Shown: positions 62,655-64,000 of the stretch, piece by piece
Layout: the number at the start of each line of letters is the position of its first letter
How positions within the stretch are numbered: position 1 is the stretch's first letter
Source: Streptomyces hawaiiensis
GTDB lineage: Bacteria > Actinomycetota > Actinomycetes > Streptomycetales > Streptomycetaceae
Assembly (NCBI RefSeq): GCF_004803895.1
Contig: NZ_CP021978.1
Span: forward strand, 248,001 to 312,000
Direction of reading: 5' to 3'
Length of the DNA: 64,000 nucleotides
The notes under the pieces: generated by a model
Told to the model about the DNA's origin: nothing
What the model saw: the letters and a program-made list of their open reading frames with translations, nothing else
Databases searched by the model: none
Made by a program: the position numbers and the translations under genes

Positions 62655-63629
62655 ATGACCCGCGACTCCCGGGCTGCCGCCCGAGCCTCACTGCGCGACC
62701 GCTGGTCGCCGGACTCCATCCCCGACCAGTCGGGGCGACTGGCCGTGGTCACCGGCGCCAACAGCGGTATCGGGTACGTCACCGCTCGCGAGCTCGTCCG
62801 CCGCGGCGCCCATGTCGTCCTGGCATGCCGCAACCGCGAGCGCGGGCAGGATGCCGTGGAGCGGCTGCGGGCCGAAGTCCCCGACGCCCGCGTCGAACTG
62901 CGCCTGCTCGATCTCGCCGACTTGAAGTCCGTCCGCGGTTTCGCCGAGGGCTGGAGCCACGACCGGCTCGACCTGCTGGTCAACAACGCCGGCATCGCCA
63001 TGGTGCCGTTCTCGCGGACCGCCGACGGCTTCGAGTCCCAGTTCGGCGTCAACCACCTCGGCACGTTCGCGCTCACCGGCCTCCTCATGCCTCACCTGCT
63101 GGCCGCCCCGGACCCGCGCGTGGTCACCGTCAGCAGCGAGGGTCAGCGATTCGCCCGATTCGACATGGCCAACCTCAATGCTGAGCACCGCTACCGAGCG
63201 GTGTTCGCCTACGTACAGTCCAAGCGGGCCAATCTCTACTTCGCCATGGAACTGCAGCGAAGGGCCGATGCCGCCGGGCTCAGGCTGCGCAGCATGGCTG
63301 TCGCCCCCGGACTCACACGTTCCCATGTGCTCACCGGCGGCGCCAACAGCACCCGGGGCCGCGCATACGGGATCCTCACGCGCCTGCTCTTGCGCCTCGC
63401 CTTCCGCCCCACACCAGAGGGCGCCAAGACCTCCCTGTACGCCTCAACCGTCCCTGATCTGCCAGGGGGGAGCTACGTCGTGCCCGACGGGCCGTTCCAG
63501 CTCCGTGGCGAGCCGGCCCTCCGCAGCCGGGAACACGCCATCCAGGACTTGGTCACGGCCCGTCAGTTGTGGGTGCTCTCGGAACAGCTCACCAGCGTGC
63601 GCTACTTGCCCGCCGAACCGCCTGTGTGA
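62655..63629 (+). CDS. Short-chain dehydrogenase, retinol-dehydrogenase-like
   Basis: A 324-residue NAD(P)-dependent oxidoreductase. The cofactor loop VVTGANSGIGYVTARELV lies near residue 33, NNAGIAMVPFSRT near 115, and the catalytic Tyr and Lys in FAYVQSKRANLYF near 190 with Ser in VTVSSEGQRF near 160, all intact. ATG at 62655 follows GAGG. The long C-terminus resembles WW-domain oxidoreductase/retinol dehydrogenase types that act on aldehydes, ketones or lipophilic alcohols. It is divergent from a TetR repressor, so it is probably inducible by its substrate. Confidence 0.92.
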   Translation: MTRDSRAAARASLRDRWSPDSIPDQSGRLAVVTGANSGIGYVTARELVRRGAHVVLACRNRERGQDAVERLRAEVPDARVELRLLDLADLKSVRGFAEGWSHDRLDLLVNNAGIAMVPFSRTADGFESQFGVNHLGTFALTGLLMPHLLAAPDPRVVTVSSEGQRFARFDMANLNAEHRYRAVFAYVQSKRANLYFAMELQRRADAAGLRLRSMAVAPGLTRSHVLTGGANSTRGRAYGILTRLLLRLAFRPTPEGAKTSLYASTVPDLPGGSYVVPDGPFQLRGEPALRSREHAIQDLVTARQLWVLSEQLTSVRYLPAEPPV

Positions 63630-63689
63630 TTCCTCTGGAGGGGCGGCCTCAGGAGCGCTGTGGCGCTGCCCTGCGCCGGACGGCCGCGA

Positions 63690-64000
63690 TCACGCCGAGA
63701 CGAACGGCTCGGTCAAATGCGGCGTCGCCAGGTGCAACGTGGTGGCGGCTTCGCGGCCGAGCATGCGCTCCCTTGAGTGCCTGGCCGCCTCAGGGTCGGT
63801 CTCGTGCGAGTAAGCGAGCTCGGGGTGGAGCAGCTGGAGCGCGTGCACCAGGAGGTCGCCGGTGACGAGCACCAGCTCGCGCCCGTCGGCGACCAGCACG
63901 CTCTGATGACCGGGCGTGTGTCCGGGCGTGGCGACCGCGCGCCCGGCGCGCAGCGGCGTGTCCCCGTCGAGGAGCCGGAGCCGACCGGCCGCCGCGAGCG
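63690..64000 (-). CDS. Metallo-beta-lactamase-fold hydrolase, N-terminus outside window
   Basis: About 103 C-terminal residues are present. The reading RAVATPGHTPGHQSVLVADG, then ELVLVTGDLLVHALQLLHPE, shows the later metal-binding motifs of MBL proteins (His in GHTPGH and Asp in TGDLLVH). The start lies beyond the right edge. It likely hydrolyses a lactone or ester and is convergent with the SDR gene. Confidence 0.85.
   Translation of the reverse strand, partial: LAAAGRLRLLDGDTPLRAGRAVATPGHTPGHQSVLVADGRELVLVTGDLLVHALQLLHPELAYSHETDPEAARHSRERMLGREAATTLHLATPHLTEPFVSA

Overview
The window is high-GC actinobacterial DNA and looks like Streptomyces. Evidence: strong GC bias in third codon positions, frequent GTG/TTG starts, purine-rich ribosome binding sites, rare TTA codons, a sugar ABC importer without its own ATPase gene (in Streptomyces MsiK usually supplies it), and many families typical of the genus (DUF3291, DUF3626, DUF4246, DUF5132, DUF6114, DUF6230, DM13, PucR). 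Intact genes alternate with fragments of genes and insertion sequences, so this reads as an accessory or chromosome-arm region rather than core genome. No tRNA, rRNA or CRISPR was seen.

Layout. 0-10 kb: hypothetical membrane and secreted proteins, an NhaP-type Na+/H+ antiporter beside an NhaA remnant, a lipoprotein, a beheaded DUF3626 gene, an AhpD-like protein, a DUF4246 protein and two small secreted proteins. 10-17 kb: an alpha/beta hydrolase, an NmrA-like reductase, a SulP transporter divergent from a MerR regulator with a dyad between them, a decayed FAD monooxygenase, and a GNAT gene overlapping a second IF-1 gene. 17-23.6 kb: a sugar operon (LacI regulator, binding protein, two permeases, GH1 beta-glucosidase) whose GH31 tail has decayed and now abuts a truncated lipase.

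24.6-36.5 kb: a small nonribosomal peptide cluster on the minus strand. Order of transcription is NRPS (C-A-T-C-A-T-reductase), ABC exporter with an HMA-like N-terminal domain, MbtH protein, acyl-CoA dehydrogenase. The architecture predicts a reductively released, probably N-acylated dipeptide aldehyde or alcohol; the NRPS contains a TTA codon. 37-41 kb: a VOC protein, then a tightly overlapping operon of DUF6230, DUF6114 and a single polypeptide that joins a squalene/phytoene-synthase domain to a complete cis-prenyltransferase. This fusion is the most unusual enzyme in the window.

41-50.9 kb: a Ku tail remnant, a Nudix hydrolase, and a MarR-headed set of two DHA2-type MFS transporters (one carrying a tail of carboxypeptidase-regulatory-like domains) plus an isochorismatase-fold protein; then a methyltransferase and another MFS transporter. 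50.9-55.7 kb: a gene graveyard of transposase, histidine kinase, GH78 rhamnosidase and flotillin fragments around two or three intact genes. 55.9-64 kb: a PucR regulator, a DM13 protein with tandem repeats, a COG4705 membrane protein, a decayed adenylation-carrier-acyltransferase gene, an SRPBCC protein, a TetR/SDR divergent pair with two matching dyads, and the end of a metallo-beta-lactamase-fold hydrolase running off the right edge. All family names come from reading motifs by eye; no database search was possible.
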